NCBI RefSeq assembly: GCF_030816855.1
Contig: NZ_JAUSYK010000001.1
Location: forward strand, 434,001 to 498,000
Direction: 5' to 3'
Origin: Arthrobacter sp. B3I4
Lineage (GTDB): Bacteria; Actinomycetota; Actinomycetes; Actinomycetales; Micrococcaceae
DNA: 64,000 nt
The notes below the pieces were generated by a model. The model was not told the DNA's origin, searched no databases, and worked only from the letters and a program-made list of their open reading frames with translations. A program made the position numbers and the translations under genes. Position 1 is the stretch's first letter. Each line of letters starts with the position of its first letter. This document shows positions 46,571 through 55,610 of the stretch, piece after piece.

Positions 46571-47545
46571 ATGCCTACTCCCGCCCGCACCGCCGACATC
46601 CCGCCGCAGCCCTGGACCGGCCGGAACGACGGCGACGGCGCCCAGCACCGGCGCTGGTGGCAGGCCGTCGCACCCTATACCGAAGCGTCCACGGTTCCGC
46701 CGCCGGTACCGGCCGGCCTTTCCCGCGGAGGGCCCGCGGTGCTCCTCGGTTTCGGCAGCGACGCCGGTGTCCGGCGCAATAAAGGCCGGGTGGGGGCGGC
46801 TGCCGGGCCCGCCGCTATCCGCGCCGCCCTCGGTCCGCTCGCGTTCCACCTGCCACGGGAGGTCTACGACGCCGGTGACGTCACCGTCGCCGGCGACGAG
46901 CTGGAGGCCGGGCAGGCGCGGGCCGGGCTGGCCGTCACCGCACTGCTCGACGCCGGCGCCCTCCCCGTGGTTTTGGGCGGCGGACACGAGACCGCGTTCG
47001 CCAGCTATCTGGGCGTGGCGGGGTGCGCCGCGGTCCGCGAAGGCCTGAGAGTCGGCGTGCTGAACCTGGATGCCCACTTCGACCTCCGCGACGAGCCGGT
47101 GCCCAGTTCCGGCACGCCGTTCCTGCAGATGGCCCGGGCGGAAGCCGCCGCAGGCCGCGAGCTGGACTACGCCGTCGTCGGGATTTCCGAACCGAACAAC
47201 ACCGCCGCGCTGTTCCGGACCGCGTCAGAGCTCGGCGTGGATTACCTGCTGGACGAGGACTGTTCTGTGGAGACCGCAGAGGCTTTCGTGGCCGGGTTCC
47301 TGGCCCGGGTCGATGCGGTGTACCTGACGATTGACCTGGACGTACTTCCGGCGTCGGTGGCGCCGGGCGTGAGTGCACCCGCCGCCTATGGCGTGCCGCT
47401 GCCGGTAGTCAGTGCTGTCTGCCGCCAGGTCGCGGCCAGCGGGAAGCTGCTCTCCGTCGACGTCGCGGAACTGAACCCGGACTTCGACGTCGACGGCCGC
47501 ACCGCGAAGGTCGCCGCCCGCCTGATCAACACGCTGCTGCGGTAG
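46571..47545 (+). CDS. hutG: Formimidoylglutamase
   Basis: 324 residues of the arginase/ureohydrolase family. The Mn-binding motifs are GGGHETAF, NLDAHFDLR and LTIDLDVLPASVAPGVSAPA. It hydrolyses N-formimidoyl-L-glutamate to glutamate and formamide, the last step of histidine catabolism. It lies 2.3 kb from hutH and in the opposite direction; a shared operator suggests co-regulation. hutI (imidazolonepropionase) is not in the window. Confidence 0.92.
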   Translation: MPTPARTADIPPQPWTGRNDGDGAQHRRWWQAVAPYTEASTVPPPVPAGLSRGGPAVLLGFGSDAGVRRNKGRVGAAAGPAAIRAALGPLAFHLPREVYDAGDVTVAGDELEAGQARAGLAVTALLDAGALPVVLGGGHETAFASYLGVAGCAAVREGLRVGVLNLDAHFDLRDEPVPSSGTPFLQMARAEAAAGRELDYAVVGISEPNNTAALFRTASELGVDYLLDEDCSVETAEAFVAGFLARVDAVYLTIDLDVLPASVAPGVSAPAAYGVPLPVVSAVCRQVAASGKLLSVDVAELNPDFDVDGRTAKVAARLINTLLR

Positions 47546-47591
47546 CAGCTCCCGCCAGGGGCCACCTTCCGGTCCTAGCCGACGCCACCAG

Positions 47592-48896
47592 CTAGATGGG
47601 AGTGTGCGGGGCGTGGCCTTCGTCGCCGTGGACCTCGACGGCGCGGCGCTGGCGCAGCCGGTCCAGCCGGTTCATCACCGGCGCCGTGGTCGCGCCGTGC
47701 AGCACAATGGACATCGCCACCACGAGTCCCACGAAAGCCCAGAGCTGCTGGGCCTGGGCGCCGAAGTTTCCGTGGCTGAGGGCGTAGGCGAGGTAGTACA
47801 GCGAGCCGATGCCGCGGATACCGAAGAAGGCAATGGCGCTGCGTTCGCGCGGGCCGGTCTTGCCCCGGAGCAGGCCCAGCCAGCCCGCCAGCGGCCGGAC
47901 CAGCAGCAGGAATGCCAGCGCCACCAGCACCTCCGCCCAGCCGATGCCGGCCAGCAGGCCGCGTGCGATTGCCCCGCCCAGCAGCACCAGGATGACCACC
48001 GTCATGAGCCGTTCCAGCTGCTCAACGTAGGAGTGCATCACCTTGTGGAAACCGTGGGTGCGCTCCGCTGCCCGGATGGTGACCGCGCAGACGAACACCG
48101 CGACGAAGCCGTAGCCTTCGATCAGTTCCGTCACGCCGTAGGCCAGGAAGGTCGCCGCCAGCGCGACGAACCCCTCGGAGTGGTTGGACAGCCGGATGGT
48201 CTCGTGCCGGGCGGTGAAGAATAGCCGGCCCAGCAGCTTGCCTGTCGCGAGGCCCAGGAGCACGCCGATGCCGATCCGCCAAAGCACGTCCATCGCAAGC
48301 CAGTGCCCCAGCAGGCCCGAGGGCGAGGCCCCGGCGAAGCTGATGGCGATGGCGAGATAGACGAACGGGAACGCGAGACCGTCGTTCAGGCCCGCCTCGG
48401 AGGTGAGGCCGAAACGGATCTCGTCCTCAAGATCGGTTCCCTCTTCATCGTCGGCAGGTTCCCCCACCTGGACTTCGGAGGCCAGCACAGGGTCCGTCGG
48501 GGCTAGGGCGGCAGCAACCAGAAGCGCTGCCCCGAGGCCGAGGCCCAGGAACCACAGGCCCAGCAGGGTCAGTCCAATGATGCACAGCGGCATCGCGATT
48601 CCGAGCATGCGCCAAGTCGTCGACCACTGTTTGCGTCCCAGGGGCCGGTCCAGGGCCAGGCCCGCACCCATCAGCGAGATGATGACGCAAATCTCGGTCA
48701 GGTGCAGAACGAACTCCCCGTGCTCCAGAGGATCCGGGTTTGGCAGGTCGGGCATCAGCGAGAACACCAGCATGCCTGCGCCGAGAAACACCATTGGCAT
48801 CGAAAGAGGCGCGTTGCGCAGCAACTTGGGCAGTACGGCCGCAATAAAGACGGCAATTCCCGCAGCGATAAAGACGATACTGGGAGCTTCGAACAT
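47592..48896 (-). CDS. CPA1-type cation:proton antiporter
   Basis: 434 residues, about 12 spans. Motifs include ALAPTDPVLASEVQVGEP and FGLTSEAGLNDGLAFPFV; the last holds the ND pair of the electroneutral Na+(K+)/H+ antiporters. ATG 48896 stands eight bases after AGGAGG, whereas the ATG two codons earlier is too close to it. The tail is His-rich (VHGDEGHAPHTPI). pH and sodium homeostasis at the membrane. Confidence 0.88.
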   Translation of the reverse strand: MFEAPSIVFIAAGIAVFIAAVLPKLLRNAPLSMPMVFLGAGMLVFSLMPDLPNPDPLEHGEFVLHLTEICVIISLMGAGLALDRPLGRKQWSTTWRMLGIAMPLCIIGLTLLGLWFLGLGLGAALLVAAALAPTDPVLASEVQVGEPADDEEGTDLEDEIRFGLTSEAGLNDGLAFPFVYLAIAISFAGASPSGLLGHWLAMDVLWRIGIGVLLGLATGKLLGRLFFTARHETIRLSNHSEGFVALAATFLAYGVTELIEGYGFVAVFVCAVTIRAAERTHGFHKVMHSYVEQLERLMTVVILVLLGGAIARGLLAGIGWAEVLVALAFLLLVRPLAGWLGLLRGKTGPRERSAIAFFGIRGIGSLYYLAYALSHGNFGAQAQQLWAFVGLVVAMSIVLHGATTAPVMNRLDRLRQRRAVEVHGDEGHAPHTPI

Positions 48897-49085
48897 GCGC
48901 ATGCCCTCCTGTAGTAACCGGAATGCGGGTTCGAAATGGGTCGGGGCGCCGTTCACACAGAACGACGCCCCTTGCCTCAAAAGATATACCGCCTCCTGCA
49001 CACTATCGGCTTTCGGAGGGAAGCCACGCGGTGCGGACTAGAATAGAGGGTGGCCAACCGGCCGGATTCAAGGAAAGACCAGCTA

Positions 49086-49322
49086 ATGAACACACACACC
49101 ATGCAGTCGCACGGCTCTGATGGCACATCTATCAAACTTTCGTTTGCCAGCGCCCACGAGGTCCACCATGGCCTTGAAAGTGCCGTCAAAACGCTGATCG
49201 CCTCGGCCGCCCAGGACCGCCGCTGCGGGATCAAGGTCACCCGGCACGAGCCGGGCGCCTACACCGTGGCACTGGACGACACGGTTCCGTTCGGCGAAAC
49301 CCACGAGGACGTCGCGGCCTAG
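49086..49322 (+). CDS. Small hypothetical protein
   Basis: 78 residues from ATG 49086 after AAGGAAAG. Contains FASAHEVHHGLESAVKTLIASAAQDRRCGIKVTRHEPGAYTVALD: one amphipathic helix then two strands. TAGAAT at 49039-49044 is a -10 candidate. A strong terminator follows, so it is a separate transcription unit. Function unknown. Confidence 0.7.
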   Translation: MNTHTMQSHGSDGTSIKLSFASAHEVHHGLESAVKTLIASAAQDRRCGIKVTRHEPGAYTVALDDTVPFGETHEDVAA

Positions 49323-49352
49323 AACCACCCGGCTGACGGAGCCGCAGCGCGC

Positions 49353-49387
49353 AAGGGCCGGTGAGGGTTGTCCCCTCACCGGCCCTT
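49353..49387. terminator. Strong bidirectional terminator
   Basis: AAGGGCCGGTGAGGG / CCCTCACCGGCCCTT is a perfect 15-bp stem with loop TTGTC. It separates the convergent small genes ending at 49322 and 49437. Confidence 0.85.
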
Positions 49388-49436
49388 TGCGACTTTACCG
49401 TACGGCCGAGCGACCGTGGGCTGAGCTGCCGTGCGC

Positions 49437-49673
49437 CTAGCTTCGCCGCACCTCCACGCCGTCGGACTTCAGGAACAGCTGCGCCTCCGACGCCGTGCCC
49501 GGCACAAGCCAGAGCACGTTGCCGCTGGCCGAAACTTCTTCGACTTCCCCGGCCGCAAGGACCTGTGCGTGCTTAAGGATTTCTATGCGGTCACCGGCTT
49601 TGAGGTTGCCCCAGTCGGAGACCGTGGCGGCGAACGCCGTGCGCCTGGACAGGACCGTCCCGCGTGCTTTCAT
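49437..49673 (-). CDS. Small hypothetical protein, SH3-like barrel suspected
   Basis: 78 residues from ATG 49673, with AGGGGG upstream. Short strands (RIEILKHAQVLAAGEVEEVSASGNVLWLV) suggest a small beta barrel. It ends LKSDGVEVRRS. No functional motif. Confidence 0.65.
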   Translation of the reverse strand: MKARGTVLSRRTAFAATVSDWGNLKAGDRIEILKHAQVLAAGEVEEVSASGNVLWLVPGTASEAQLFLKSDGVEVRRS

Positions 49674-49826
49674 GAAACTTCTACCCCCTCGTAGAGATCT
49701 ACGCACAGCATCATCGGTGTGCGCTTAATCATATTTTTACTACAGTTCGCCTGCTAAGGCGCCTTCTGCCGCCGAACATTCAGCACCAAGCGGCAAATGT
49801 CCGCCGCCTGCGCATTTTCTTTGCCG

Positions 49827-51419
49827 TCAGGCAAGAATTCCGACTGCGGATTCGGCGGCGGACCGGACCGCGCCCGAGGCCACCACCCGGTCGGCGGCTT
49901 CGAGTTCCGGCGACAGGTAGCGGTCCGTTCCGGGGCCGTCGACGACGTTGCGGAGCGCCGCGATCACCGCCGCCCCGGCAGGACCGGGGGTGAGTTCGCC
50001 GCCGGAAAGCTGCGTCCGGATATCCAGCGCCCGGGCCGAGGCCACCAGCTCGACCGCCAGGACCCGGCGCAGGTTCTCCACCGCGCGGCGGAGCTTGCGG
50101 GCCGCGTGCCAGCCCATCGAGACGTGGTCCTCCTGCATGGCCGAACTCGGAATGGAGTCCACCGATGCCGGCACGGCCAGCCGTTTGTTGTCCGAGACCA
50201 GCCCGGCCTGGGTGTACTGGGCGATCATCAGGCCCGAGTCCACGCCGGGATCGGCGGCCAGGAAAGCCGGCAGCCCGTGCGAGCGGGCCGGATCGAGCAT
50301 CCGGTCGGTGCGGCGTTCGGCAATCGAGCTCAGGTCCGCCACCGCAATGGCGAGGAAGTCCAGGACGTAGGCCACCGGGGCGCCGTGGAAGTTGCCATTG
50401 GAGCTGACCCGGCCGTCCGGCAGCACCACCGGGTTGTCGATGGCGGCGGCGAGCTCCCGGGAGGCAACCAGGGCGGCATGGTCCACGGTGTCGCGGACGG
50501 CGCCGGCGACCTGCGGTGCGCAGCGCAGCGAGTAGGCGTCCTGCACCTTGGTGTCATTAATCCGGTGGGAGGCGACGATCGCGGACCCGGACAGGACCCG
50601 TAGCATGTTGTCGGCGGCCGCGGCCTGGCCCGGGTGCGGCCGGAGGGCGGCGTGCAGTTCGGGCAGGAACACCTGGTCCGTGCCGAGCAGCGCCTCAACG
50701 CTCAGCGCGGCGGTGATGTCCGCCGTCGTGAGCAGCTGCCGCAGGTCCGCGATGGCCATCAGCAGCATGCCCAGCATCCCTTCGGTGCCGTTGACCAGGG
50801 CCAGGCCCTCCTTCTCTGCCAGCGTGACCGGCTCGATCCCGTGTTCGGCGAGCAAGTCGGCAACCGGCCGCTCACCGCGTGCTCCGTACCTGACGCCGTC
50901 GGGCCCCTCCGCTTCGCCCTCGCCCATCAGGACCAGGGCACAGTGCGAGAGCGGCGCGAGGTCGCCGGAGCAGCCGAGGGAGCCGAATTCGCGGACCACC
51001 GGAGTGATGCCGGCGTTGAGCACGTCCACCATGGTCTGCAGCACCACCGGCCGGACACCGGTGCGGCCGGACGCGAGGGTTTTGGCGCGCAGGAACATAA
51101 TCCCGCGAACCACCTCGCGCTCCACTGCCGGACCCATGCCGGCGGCGTGGCTGCGGATCAGGGATTTCTGCAGCTGGGTGCGCAGAGCGCTGGGAATGTG
51201 CCGGTTGGCCAGGGCCCCGAAGCCGGTGGAAATGCCGTAGGCGGGAACGTCGCTGGAGGCGAGGCCGTCGATGTGCGCGCGGACCTTGGCGACGGCGTCG
51301 AGCGCCTCCGGGGAGATGCTGACCCGGGCGTCATGGCGGGCGACGGCGAGAACGTCCTCGGGGGTGACGCTGCTCGAGCCGAGCGTGACGGTGAGCGGCG
51401 AATGGGTTGTGACGGTCAT
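49827..51419 (-). CDS. hutH: Histidine ammonia-lyase
   Basis: 530 residues. The MIO cofactor triad is Cys150-Ser151-Gly152 (GSLGCSGDLAPLSH), the Cys-Ser-Gly variant known from actinobacterial HutH, in place of Ala-Ser-Gly. Catalytic Tyr61 lies in YGISTGFG. It converts L-histidine to trans-urocanate and ammonia. It follows hutU by 29 bases in the same direction, so the two form an operon. Confidence 0.95.
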   Translation of the reverse strand: MTVTTHSPLTVTLGSSSVTPEDVLAVARHDARVSISPEALDAVAKVRAHIDGLASSDVPAYGISTGFGALANRHIPSALRTQLQKSLIRSHAAGMGPAVEREVVRGIMFLRAKTLASGRTGVRPVVLQTMVDVLNAGITPVVREFGSLGCSGDLAPLSHCALVLMGEGEAEGPDGVRYGARGERPVADLLAEHGIEPVTLAEKEGLALVNGTEGMLGMLLMAIADLRQLLTTADITAALSVEALLGTDQVFLPELHAALRPHPGQAAAADNMLRVLSGSAIVASHRINDTKVQDAYSLRCAPQVAGAVRDTVDHAALVASRELAAAIDNPVVLPDGRVSSNGNFHGAPVAYVLDFLAIAVADLSSIAERRTDRMLDPARSHGLPAFLAADPGVDSGLMIAQYTQAGLVSDNKRLAVPASVDSIPSSAMQEDHVSMGWHAARKLRRAVENLRRVLAVELVASARALDIRTQLSGGELTPGPAGAAVIAALRNVVDGPGTDRYLSPELEAADRVVASGAVRSAAESAVGILA

Positions 51420-51448
51420 TGGGTGTTCCTAAGTCTGGGGGGCCTGGG

Positions 51449-53146
51449 TTAGGGGGTCTCTAGCATCGGGATGCGGACGCCGCGTTCCTTGGCGACCTCG
51501 ACGGCGCGGTCGTAGCCGGCGTCGGCGTGGCGGATGACACCCATGCCGGGGTCGTTGGTGAGGAGGCGTTCGAGCTTCTGCGCGGCGAGGTCGGTGCCGT
51601 CGGCCACCGAGACCTGACCGGCGTGGATGGAGCGGCCGATGCCGACTCCGCCGCCGTGGTGCAGGGAGACCCAGGTGGCGCCGGAGGCGGTGTTGAGCAG
51701 GGCGTTGAGCAGCGGCCAGTCGGCGATCGCGTCGGAGCCGTCGGCCATGGCCTCGGTTTCGCGGTACGGGGAGGCGACGGAGCCGGAGTCGAGGTGATCG
51801 CGGCCGATCACGATGGGCGCCTTGACCTTGCCTTCCTTCACGAGTGAGTTGAACAGCAGCCCGGCCTTGGCGCGGTCGCCGTAGCCCAGCCAGCAGATCC
51901 GGGCGGGCAGGCCCTCGAACTCGACGCGTTCGGCTGCGGCGTCGAGCCAGCGGTGGAGGTGCTTGTTCTCCGGGAAGAGGTCCTTGATGGCGGCGTCCGT
52001 GACGGCGATGTCCTCCGGGTCGCCGGAGAGCGCCACCCAGCGGAACGGGCCGAGGCCCTCGCAGAACAGCGGCCGGATGTAGGCCGGGACGAAGCCGGGG
52101 AACTCGAAGGCCCGGCTGTAACCGCCCTTACGGGCCTCGTCCCGGATGGAGTTGCCGTAATCGAACACCTCGGCACCGGCGTCCTGGAACTCGACCATCG
52201 CCTGGACGTGCCGGGCCATCGAGGCTTGGGCTTTCTTAGTGAACCCCTCCGGGTCGGCGGCTGCCTCGCGGTGCCAGTCCTCCACGGTGATGCCCTCGGG
52301 CAGGTAGCTCAACGGGTCGTGCGCCGAGGTCTGGTCCGTGACAATGTCGACCGTGAGTTCGCCCGCCTTGTGCCGGCGGAGTATTTCCGGGAAGACCTCG
52401 GCAGCATTGCCCACGTACCCCACGGACCAGCCGCGGCGCTCCTCCTTGGCTGCCAGAACCTTGGCGATGGCGGCGTCGAGGTCGGTCTCGACTTCGTCGA
52501 GGTAGCGTTTGCCGGCCCGGCGGCGTAGCCGGGTTTCGTCGACGTCGACTATCAGGCAGGCGCCGTCGTTCAGGGTGACGGCGAGCGGCTGGGCCCCGCC
52601 CATGCCGCCGCAGCCGCCGGTGAGGGTCAGGGTGCCGGCGAGTGTGCCATCCGCGTCGCCGGTGAGCTTGCGGGCGATCGCGGCGAAAGTCTCAAAGGTT
52701 CCCTGCAGGATGCCCTGGGTTCCAATGTAGATCCACGACCCCGCTGTCATCTGGCCGTACATCATCAGGCCCTCGGCCTCGAGCCGGCGGAATTCCGGCC
52801 AGGTGGCCCAGTCCCCGACCAGGTTGGAGTTCGCGATCAGCACCCGCGGCGCCCACTCGTTGGTGCGGAAGACGCCGACCGGCTTGCCGGACTGGACCAG
52901 TAGGGTCTCGTCCTTGTCCAGGGTTTCCAGGGTGCGGGTGATCGCGTCGAACGCGGCCCAGGAACGGACGGCGCGGCCGGTGCCGCCGTAAACCACCAGG
53001 TCGTCCGGACGTTCGGCAACCTCCGGGTCCAGATTGTTCATCAGCATGCGCAGCGGGGCTTCGGTCTGCCAGCTCTTGGCCGTGAGTTCCGTGCCCCGGG
53101 CTGCTTTCACCGGGCGGGCACCGGTGGTGAAATCGGCGGGTGCCAT
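51449..53146 (-). CDS. hutU: Urocanate hydratase
   Basis: 565 residues. NAD-binding segments [21 protein letters not shown] and [17 protein letters not shown] with the conserved Cys region ([12 protein letters not shown]) identify HutU. ATG 53146 follows AAGGAG; the open frame upstream is not protein-like. It converts urocanate to imidazolonepropionate. First gene of hutU-hutH, with a candidate HutR site about 98 bases upstream. Confidence 0.96.
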   Translation of the reverse strand: MAPADFTTGARPVKAARGTELTAKSWQTEAPLRMLMNNLDPEVAERPDDLVVYGGTGRAVRSWAAFDAITRTLETLDKDETLLVQSGKPVGVFRTNEWAPRVLIANSNLVGDWATWPEFRRLEAEGLMMYGQMTAGSWIYIGTQGILQGTFETFAAIARKLTGDADGTLAGTLTLTGGCGGMGGAQPLAVTLNDGACLIVDVDETRLRRRAGKRYLDEVETDLDAAIAKVLAAKEERRGWSVGYVGNAAEVFPEILRRHKAGELTVDIVTDQTSAHDPLSYLPEGITVEDWHREAAADPEGFTKKAQASMARHVQAMVEFQDAGAEVFDYGNSIRDEARKGGYSRAFEFPGFVPAYIRPLFCEGLGPFRWVALSGDPEDIAVTDAAIKDLFPENKHLHRWLDAAAERVEFEGLPARICWLGYGDRAKAGLLFNSLVKEGKVKAPIVIGRDHLDSGSVASPYRETEAMADGSDAIADWPLLNALLNTASGATWVSLHHGGGVGIGRSIHAGQVSVADGTDLAAQKLERLLTNDPGMGVIRHADAGYDRAVEVAKERGVRIPMLETP

Positions 53147-53243
53147 GAGGACTCCTTCGTGCTCTGGGGTGTTACTGGGATGCGGTTCTGTATCAACTAA
53201 AGCCTGTCCGGCGGCCCGCAGACATAGGCTTCGGCCGGGTACT

Positions 53244-53259
53244 GTCCGGTATTCCAGAC
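53244..53259. promoter_or_regulatory. Candidate HutR operator upstream of hutU
   Basis: GTCCGGTATTCCAGAC, a 16-bp pseudo-palindrome. It shares GTCCGGNATNCC with sites at 54222 and 54289 before hutR and, with one change, at 46501 before hutG. Confidence 0.7.
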
Positions 53260-53305
53260 CGAGCAACCTGCCGGATCACGTCATATTAAGGGTCGACGAT
53301 GATGC

Positions 53306-54193
53306 CTAGCGCTGGTCGCTCGGGCCCGGGCGGCCGTGGATCCGCCCAGAGAGATCGTCTGCGGTCTTTTGGACTCTCGCGGCGAGGATCGGCCACTGGT
53401 CCGCTGGCAGTTTGTCCTCGAGGAAGGTGACGGCGACGGCGGCCGTCGGCCAGCCGGTATGGTCTGTCACGGCTGCGGCGATCGAGCCGAACCCGGGCGT
53501 TATTTCGCCGTGTTCGGTGGCGTAGCCGCGTTGCCGGACCTGGTCCAGGTGCGAGGAGAGCGCGGAGTACTTGCTGATGGGCGATGCGGTCTCGTGCCGG
53601 GAACTAAAGGCGGCAGCGTTCGGGTACAGCGCCCGGACCTGCGATTTGGGCAGCGCAGCAAGGATCGCCCGGCCGCTGGCGGTGAGGTGGCTGGGCAGCC
53701 GGACGCCGACGTCGGTCACAAGCGAGGGCCTGTTCTTGGCCCGTTCCTCTACGATGTAGAGCACGTCACGGCCATGCAGCACGGCCAGGTGTGCGCTCTC
53801 CCCGATCCTGTCCACGAGCGTCGCGAGCATCGGCCGCCCGAGCCGGGAGAGCGGTTCCTGGCGCGAATAGGCTGAGCTGAGTTCGAAGGCGCTGATCCCC
53901 AGGCCGTAGCGCTGCTCCTCATGCAGGTGCAGCACGAAGCCATTCGCCTCCATGACGCCCAACAGGTGGTAGACGCTGGAACGAGGCAGACCCAGCGCGG
54001 TGGCAATGTTCGACGCCGCCATCGGTCCCCGCTTCGAGGCCAGCAGCTTCAGGATGCGGAGCGTGTTCTCGGCGGCCGGGACCTTGGACGTCGGCCCGGC
54101 AACCCCCGGTCTGGCGACACCGCGCCTGGCTGCAGCCGCCACCGGCGGAACGACGGCTGTTGCGGTTTCCGCAGGTTGAATGGCGGCTGTCAT
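53306..54193 (-). CDS. IclR-family regulator, candidate HutR
   Basis: 295 residues. The N-terminal winged helix is ENTLRILKLLASKRGPMAASNIATALGLPRSSVYHLLGVMEANG. The effector domain follows from residue 125 (SRLGRPMLATLVDRIGESAHLAVLHGRDVLYIVEE). ATG 54193 follows AGAGGAAC. It lies directly upstream of hutU in the same direction, and two copies of the shared 16-bp site lie in its own promoter. Control of histidine catabolism with urocanate as ligand is inferred. Confidence 0.88.
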   Translation of the reverse strand: MTAAIQPAETATAVVPPVAAAARRGVARPGVAGPTSKVPAAENTLRILKLLASKRGPMAASNIATALGLPRSSVYHLLGVMEANGFVLHLHEEQRYGLGISAFELSSAYSRQEPLSRLGRPMLATLVDRIGESAHLAVLHGRDVLYIVEERAKNRPSLVTDVGVRLPSHLTASGRAILAALPKSQVRALYPNAAAFSSRHETASPISKYSALSSHLDQVRQRGYATEHGEITPGFGSIAAAVTDHTGWPTAAVAVTFLEDKLPADQWPILAARVQKTADDLSGRIHGRPGPSDQR

Positions 54194-54221
54194 GTGTTCC
54201 TCTTCGACTTTTGAGCGGCAT

Positions 54222-54237
54222 GTCCGGTATCCCGTAC
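54222..54237. promoter_or_regulatory. Candidate HutR operator, proximal copy in the hutR promoter
   Basis: GTCCGGTATCCCGTAC, 28 bases before the hutR start. It matches the core of the other sites and suggests autoregulation. Confidence 0.65.
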
Positions 54238-54288
54238 TCAAGGATGACCCCCGGACACCGGGAGGCGGCGTCGTCCCGGTCCTCCACT

Positions 54289-54304
54289 GTCCGGGATACC
54301 AGAC
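54289..54304. promoter_or_regulatory. Candidate HutR operator, distal copy in the hutR promoter
   Basis: GTCCGGGATACCAGAC, 95 bases before hutR and 97 bases before the divergent membrane-protein gene. It may affect both promoters. Confidence 0.7.
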
Positions 54305-54400
54305 ATTGGCCTTTACTTCCAGCTGCGGGACCATCGCCCCTAGTCCCCGGCACGACGGCGGTGCTTGGCTGGGGGAATCGCCGGCACGAGGAGGTAAGCC

Positions 54401-54739
54401 GTGCGCTGGCTTGCAGGACTGTTTCTGATCGCGCACGGCCTCGTGCACCTGGCTATCTGGTTGCCGCGGCAGGATGCGAAAGCGCCGTTCGACGTCGGCC
54501 ACTCCCCTTTCGCGGGCGACGTGCGCCGGCCGGCAACGGCCCTGGCCATCGCAGCGGCGGTGGTGCTGGCGGTGGCCGGTCTTGGGGTTCTGACCGCCGC
54601 GCCGTGGTGGGTGCCCGTGACCGTGGCCGGCGCAGGGGTCTCAGCAGCGCTGTTGGTGCTGACCTTCAATCTGTGGTGGCTTATCGGGCTGGGCATAAAC
54701 GTGGCGATCATCGTGCTGGCCCTGCAGCAGGCAGGGTGA
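54401..54739 (+). CDS. Small four-span membrane protein
   Basis: 112 residues, GTG start after GAGGAGG. Spans at about 4-20, 45-64, 68-86 and 90-108 (FNLWWLIGLGINVAIIVLAL). A His-rich segment (HGLVHLAIWLP) lies in span one. The stop overlaps the next gene (GTGA). No family recognised. Confidence 0.7.
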   Translation: MRWLAGLFLIAHGLVHLAIWLPRQDAKAPFDVGHSPFAGDVRRPATALAIAAAVVLAVAGLGVLTAAPWWVPVTVAGAGVSAALLVLTFNLWWLIGLGINVAIIVLALQQAG

Positions 54740-55134
54740 GCAGGGTGGATGCTCGGCACGCGGCCCTGCGCCGGGTGGAACTCAGGACTATCAAGGCAGT
54801 CCACACGTTCGCCTGGTTCACGATCGAGGCCGCGATGGTCTACGTTCTCTATGCCGGCTTCAGGGGCCGTTCGGACCGCAGGGCCGGCCTTGCCGCTGCG
54901 GTGGTGTTCACGGAAACCGCGGTCTTTGCGGGCAACGGCTTCCATTGCCCGCTGACGGCGGTGGCGGAAAATCTGGGCGATGCCAGCGGCTCGGTCACCG
55001 ACATCTACCTGCCCGCATGGTTTGCCCGGAACCTCCCGGCGATCCACGTGCCGCTGCTGGTGCTGGCCATAGCGCTGCACTGGCGGAATCTGCACCGCCG
55101 GTTCCTGCGGAGGGCGGCGCGCACCCAGCAGTGA
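54736..55134 (+). CDS. Small membrane protein coupled to the previous gene
   Basis: 132 residues, GTG start. Hydrophobic spans near 20-40, 48-65 and 100-117; FAGNGFHCPLTAVAENLGDASGSVTDIYLPAWFARNLPAIHVPLL lies between. The conserved-looking Cys and His residues there could bind a cofactor, but this is speculative. Translationally coupled to the four-span protein, so they probably form a pair. Confidence 0.7.
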   Translation: MSRVDARHAALRRVELRTIKAVHTFAWFTIEAAMVYVLYAGFRGRSDRRAGLAAAVVFTETAVFAGNGFHCPLTAVAENLGDASGSVTDIYLPAWFARNLPAIHVPLLVLAIALHWRNLHRRFLRRAARTQQ

Positions 55135-55300
55135 GGTCCAAGTAGCCTCTGATGAAGATGGGGTATTTGTTACTCGTGTTACTGCTGGGCCGAATCTCTA
55201 GGCTGGAACGACGGGGCGTCCGAACGGAAGAGCCAGGCTGGGGAGTCATCCACGACGGGCCTCCGCGAATGCACTTCGTTCGCCCGCTAGGAGCAGTCAG

Positions 55301-55561
55301 ATGGGTCTTTTACCTGCAAAACCAGCCCGCCCGCAGCCGCACCGCCTCACCCGGGCAGCGGCGCACGCCGTCGACCGGCTCCGGAAAGCCCGCATCCCGT
55401 TCCGGCCCGGGGAGGTGGTCGTGGGGGATGACCCTTTCAACGGTCGCCGGCAGGGAACTGTCGAAGTGATCCGGCCGCCCTACCTCGGGCTCCGTGTTCC
55501 CGGGACACCGGTCGGGACCTTGGTCTTTTTCGACTATCGCACGGTGCGGCACCCCGAGTAG
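55301..55561 (+). CDS. Small hypothetical protein
   Basis: 86 residues, ATG after AGGAG. A basic N-terminus (LTRAAAHAVDRLRKARIPFRPGEVVVGDDPF) is followed by strands VEVIRPPYLGLRVPGTPVGTLVFFDYRTVRH, suggesting a small beta fold. Unknown. Confidence 0.6.
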   Translation: MGLLPAKPARPQPHRLTRAAAHAVDRLRKARIPFRPGEVVVGDDPFNGRRQGTVEVIRPPYLGLRVPGTPVGTLVFFDYRTVRHPE

Positions 55562-55610
55562 GCCCGAGTAGGCCCGGGAAGAGGCGGAAGGACCCCGTGC
55601 GGGCGGCGAT

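Noticed and set aside
49765..49815. Possible third member of the intergenic palindrome family
   Set aside because: Only GAACATT/AATGTCC pair; the flanking GCCGCC copies are direct, not inverted.
55552..55575. Tandem CCCGAGTAGG copies at the stop of the small gene at 55301
   Set aside because: Two short adjacent copies only; most likely slippage, no function implied.
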